From Actinomycetota bacterium (GTDB taxonomy: Bacteria > Actinomycetota > Acidimicrobiia > Acidimicrobiales > Iamiaceae): a stretch of 23,985 nucleotides of DNA. The position numbers and the translations under genes are program-made. This document shows positions 21,398 to 23,985 of this stretch, piece after piece. Position 1 is the first letter of the stretch, and every line of letters starts with the position of its first letter. The stretch covers positions 1 through 23,985 of the forward strand of contig JAFDWI010000016.1 of the NCBI GenBank assembly GCA_018268545.1. The letters run 5' to 3'. The notes under the pieces are model-generated. The model was not told where the DNA came from and searched no databases. It saw nothing but the letters and a program-made list of their open reading frames with translations.

Positions 21398-23512
21398 TCA
21401 ACCCGCAGAACCGCCCGAGGTTCCGATGGGGCGGGTGAGGTCGTACAGCGTCACCCCGTCGACCGTGGTCGGCGGGAAGTTCTGCGTGACCCAACTCCGG
21501 ATCTCGCTCGATGTCGACGTCCCACCGCGGCCACCTCCGAAGCCGCCTCCCATACCGAAACCCCCACCGATGAAGTAGTGGATCCGACGGTCGGCGACAT
21601 AGCCCTTGAACTGCTGGAGGGTCGGGCTCGGGTCCGAACCGTTGAACCCGCCGATCGGCATGACCGGTTCGAGCGTCGCGAGTTGGAATCCCGCCGCAGA
21701 GTTGGACCCGACGGTCGCCGCGACCCAACGGTACGACGCGGCGTCCTTCTTCAACATCGCGGTGATCGCCGGTGTCGACCGGCTCCCGTCGAGGAGCCCG
21801 CCGGCCGATGCCCGCCGTGAACCGTTCGTCGACCCGAACATTCCCGGGGGTGGGAAGTTCCCGCCTCCGAACGCGCCCGGAGGCGGGAACCCGGTGCCGG
21901 GGAACATCGCGTTCGGGTTCCCGCCGAAACGGAATCCGCGGGCCCTCGGGCCGAAGCCGCCCGGCGGCCCGAAGCGTCCGAAGCCCCGGCCACCGAAGCC
22001 GCCGCGCCCCTGGCTCGGTCCCGCGGTGGGCAAGGCCCCGCTGTGCGGCGTCGACGCGGTCTGCAGGCTGAACGCCGTGGGCGCTGCAAGCCCGAGGACA
22101 CACACGATCGCCGCAACCCCCACGCCGATCCGCCCCCGCAGGTGTGGGGCGAACAACACGAGTGCCGCCGCGAACACGCCGCCGACCAGCACGATCGGTG
22201 CCAGCCACGGTGTCCAGTCCGCCGAGCGGCGAAGCAGCGCATGGGACCAGATCGCCGTCGTCGCGATCGAGACGGCGAGGACCAACCGACCGAGCAGGCT
22301 CGAGCGCCGCTGCCACGCGATGAAGCCGCCGATCCCGACGAGCGCACCCACGGCCGGGGCCAGCGCGACGGTGTAGTAGGGGTGGATGATCCCCTGCCCG
22401 AAGCTGAACGTGGCACCGGTGACGAGCAACCAACCGCCCCAGATGAGCAGCGCCGCCCGTGTGCGGTCGGTTCGGGGCGCGCGGAGTGTCCACCACAGGC
22501 CCGCGACGAAGAGGATCAGTGCCGCGGGGATCAGCCAGGCGGCCTGGGATCCGAATTCGTTGTTGAACAGGCGGCCCAGCCCGGTCGCGCCCCACCTCCC
22601 ACCGTTGTTCGCACTGCCGGTCTCGCTCCCGGTGAGCCGACCGAACCCGTTGTAGCCGAGCGTCAACTCGATCAGTGAGTTGTGCTGCGATCCGCCGATG
22701 AACGGCCGGGACGACTTCGGCCAGATCTCGACGACCGCGATGTACCAACCGGCCGACACGACGAGCGTGACCAACCCGATGACCGACTGCACGAAACGTC
22801 GACGGAAGCGGGTGTCGGCCAACACCAGGTAGACGAGTGCGAACGCGGGTGCGACCAGAAACGCCTGGAGCATCTTGGTCAGGAACCCGCACCCCACGAG
22901 TGCCCAGGTCGCGACGACCCAGCGAGTCGCGGTCGTCTCGAGCGCGCGTACCAGGCACCACACCGCGCACACCGACAACAACACGAGCAGCGGGTCCGGG
23001 TTGTTGAACCGGAACATCAACGTCGCGATCGGGGTCGTCGCGAGGACCGCACCCGCCACCAGGCCCGCCACGGGCCCGAACCAGCGCCTGACCGTTGCAT
23101 ACAGCACCCCGACCGATGCGACGCCCATGAGTGCCTGGGGAACGAGGATGCTCCACGCGTTCACCCCGAAGATGCGCGCGGAGAGACCCATCACCCACAG
23201 CGCGACCGGTGGCTTGTCGACGGTGATCGAACCGGCCGCGTCCGATGCGCCGAAGAACCACGCCTTCCAACTCGCCGAACCGGCCTGCGCGGCAGCCGAG
23301 TAGAAGCTGTTCGCCCAGCCCGACGCGCCCAGACCCCACAGGTACAGCGCGCCCGTGGCCACCAACAGGATTCCCAGCGCGACGCGCGCCCACCCCGGGT
23401 GTGTCGTGGCCACCGGCGTCACGCCACCGGCGACCGTCGCGTCGGTCGGGGCGTCCACCTCGATCTCGGGTGCCACGATCGGGGCGAGTCCGGGTGGAGC
23501 GACGGTGGTCAC
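21398..23512 (-). CDS. GT39-type membrane glycosyltransferase (YkcB-like)
   Basis: A 704-residue polytopic transferase of the ArnT/PMT-like GT-C group, using a lipid-linked sugar at the outer membrane face. After a soluble Pro/Val N-tail (about 35 residues) come roughly eleven membrane spans. Family marks are GWANSFYSAAAQ, ITVDKPPVALWV and FRFNNPDPLL. After the last span (about 490) comes a Gly/Phe/Pro-rich linker (about 497-560), then a soluble domain with SYRWVAATVGSNSAA and GGFNGSDPSP that is shared with YkcB/YkcA proteins, then a second Gly-rich run (about 647-667). The GTG start overlaps the upstream GT2 stop (GTGA), and AAGGA lies about seven bases before it. The sugar and acceptor are unknown. 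Confidence 0.9.
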   Translation of the reverse strand: MTTVAPPGLAPIVAPEIEVDAPTDATVAGGVTPVATTHPGWARVALGILLVATGALYLWGLGASGWANSFYSAAAQAGSASWKAWFFGASDAAGSITVDKPPVALWVMGLSARIFGVNAWSILVPQALMGVASVGVLYATVRRWFGPVAGLVAGAVLATTPIATLMFRFNNPDPLLVLLSVCAVWCLVRALETTATRWVVATWALVGCGFLTKMLQAFLVAPAFALVYLVLADTRFRRRFVQSVIGLVTLVVSAGWYIAVVEIWPKSSRPFIGGSQHNSLIELTLGYNGFGRLTGSETGSANNGGRWGATGLGRLFNNEFGSQAAWLIPAALILFVAGLWWTLRAPRTDRTRAALLIWGGWLLVTGATFSFGQGIIHPYYTVALAPAVGALVGIGGFIAWQRRSSLLGRLVLAVSIATTAIWSHALLRRSADWTPWLAPIVLVGGVFAAALVLFAPHLRGRIGVGVAAIVCVLGLAAPTAFSLQTASTPHSGALPTAGPSQGRGGFGGRGFGRFGPPGGFGPRARGFRFGGNPNAMFPGTGFPPPGAFGGGNFPPPGMFGSTNGSRRASAGGLLDGSRSTPAITAMLKKDAASYRWVAATVGSNSAAGFQLATLEPVMPIGGFNGSDPSPTLQQFKGYVADRRIHYFIGGGFGMGGGFGGGRGGTSTSSEIRSWVTQNFPPTTVDGVTLYDLTRPIGTSGGSAG

Positions 23513-23985
23513 CCATGGATCCTTTCCGGTATCGGCGGGACATGGGATGCGCTGCGAGCACAACCGTCCGGGATCAGCGTACGGTCCAGGCGTCCACCGC
23601 CACGGGCGAACGTTCGGACGAGGCGCGTGATGCCACGGACGTCCGCAGCGGCGGTGCGGGCGAGGTCGGCCGGGCAGTCGCGGTCGTCGGCCCAATCGAC
23701 CGGCACTTCGTGGATCCGCAGGTCGTTGTGTTGGGCGAGCAGGAGCAGTTCGGTGTCGAAGAACCGACCCGTGTCGACCACCATCGGCAGAAGGATCGTC
23801 GCCAGATCCCGACGCAGCGCCTTGCACCCACATCGGGCGTCGGAGAACGTGGTGCCGAGCACGGTGTGGAGGATCGCGTTGTAGGTGCGCGAGGCGAGCT
23901 CGCGTTCGGGGCCCCGTTGGACATGTGCGCCGGGCGCGAGTCGCGTGCCGACCGCGATGCCGGTGTGTCCCGCCATGAGCGGGGC
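23509..23985 (-). CDS. GT2-family glycosyltransferase, 5' end beyond window
   Basis: The last 158 codons of a GT2 (GT-A fold) sugar transferase, likely one that loads a sugar onto polyprenyl phosphate. GHTGIAVGTRLA, ASRTYNAILHTVLG and the segment DARCGCKALRRD resemble dolichol/polyprenyl-phosphate mannosyl- or glucosyltransferases. The nucleotide-sugar site lies off the window. No C-terminal membrane span is seen. The stop overlaps the following GT39 gene by GTGA. A natural reading is that this enzyme makes the lipid-linked sugar which the GT39 protein then uses. Confidence 0.88.
   Translation of the reverse strand, partial: APLMAGHTGIAVGTRLAPGAHVQRGPERELASRTYNAILHTVLGTTFSDARCGCKALRRDLATILLPMVVDTGRFFDTELLLLAQHNDLRIHEVPVDWADDRDCPADLARTAAADVRGITRLVRTFARGGGRLDRTLIPDGCARSASHVPPIPERIHG

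Overview
The window is GC-rich, densely coded bacterial DNA. Many genes start with GTG, and several starts sit six to eight bases after a TANNNT hexamer with no ribosome binding site, which is the leaderless layout common in Actinobacteria. An actinobacterial HelD-type helicase, a DtxR regulator and a TldD/TldE pair fit this. I infer an actinobacterium, perhaps of the Acidimicrobiia; the class-level guess rests on general gene character, not on a marker gene.

Layout. 1-1172 (-): most of apolipoprotein N-acyltransferase, cut by the left edge just before its catalytic cysteine. 1304-3430 (+): a HelD-type RNA polymerase-associated helicase. 3419-4102 (-): a DtxR-family metalloregulator, divergent from a cupredoxin lipoprotein (4218-4733, +). 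4813-5442 (-): a one-cysteine peroxiredoxin whose promoter is covered by a 12-bp-arm palindrome. 5534-6508 (-): a cation diffusion facilitator. A gene-poor 0.4 kb stretch then leads into a small defence/stress islet: an MntA/HepT toxin-antitoxin pair (6915-7548, +), tRNA-Arg(CCU) (7566-7639, -) and a VapB/VapC pair (7671-8305, -).

8509-11117 (+) carries a phosphonate monoester hydrolase-like sulfatase and an endonuclease/exonuclease/phosphatase-fold enzyme. 11136-13822 (-) carries a zinc-ribbon/TerB-like protein, an M50 intramembrane protease with CBS domains and a crotonase-fold protein. 13922-14578 (+) is an NfuA-like Fe-S carrier, convergent with dxs (14613-16502, -). Between dxs and the upstream COG4705 membrane protein lies a 165-bp inverted-repeat element that looks like a MITE. 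The COG4705 gene overlaps a PAP2/AUR1-type phosphatase by four bases. 18643-21389 (+) is a translationally coupled tldD-tldE operon. 21398-23985 (-) is a coupled GT2/GT39 glycosyltransferase pair, with the GT2 cut by the right edge.

Most of the window is core envelope, isoprenoid, metal and redox housekeeping. Lnt, the glycosyltransferases, PAP2, the site-2 protease and the lipoprotein act at the membrane. DXS feeds the isoprenoid pathway that supplies lipid carriers and, like NfuA, depends on the cell's Fe-S and redox state. The accessory signals that most deserve follow-up are the MITE-like element, the toxin-antitoxin islet around the tRNA, the peroxiredoxin operator and the recurring leaderless promoter pattern. 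I found no CRISPR array, no rRNA, no complete transposase and no obvious phage genes.
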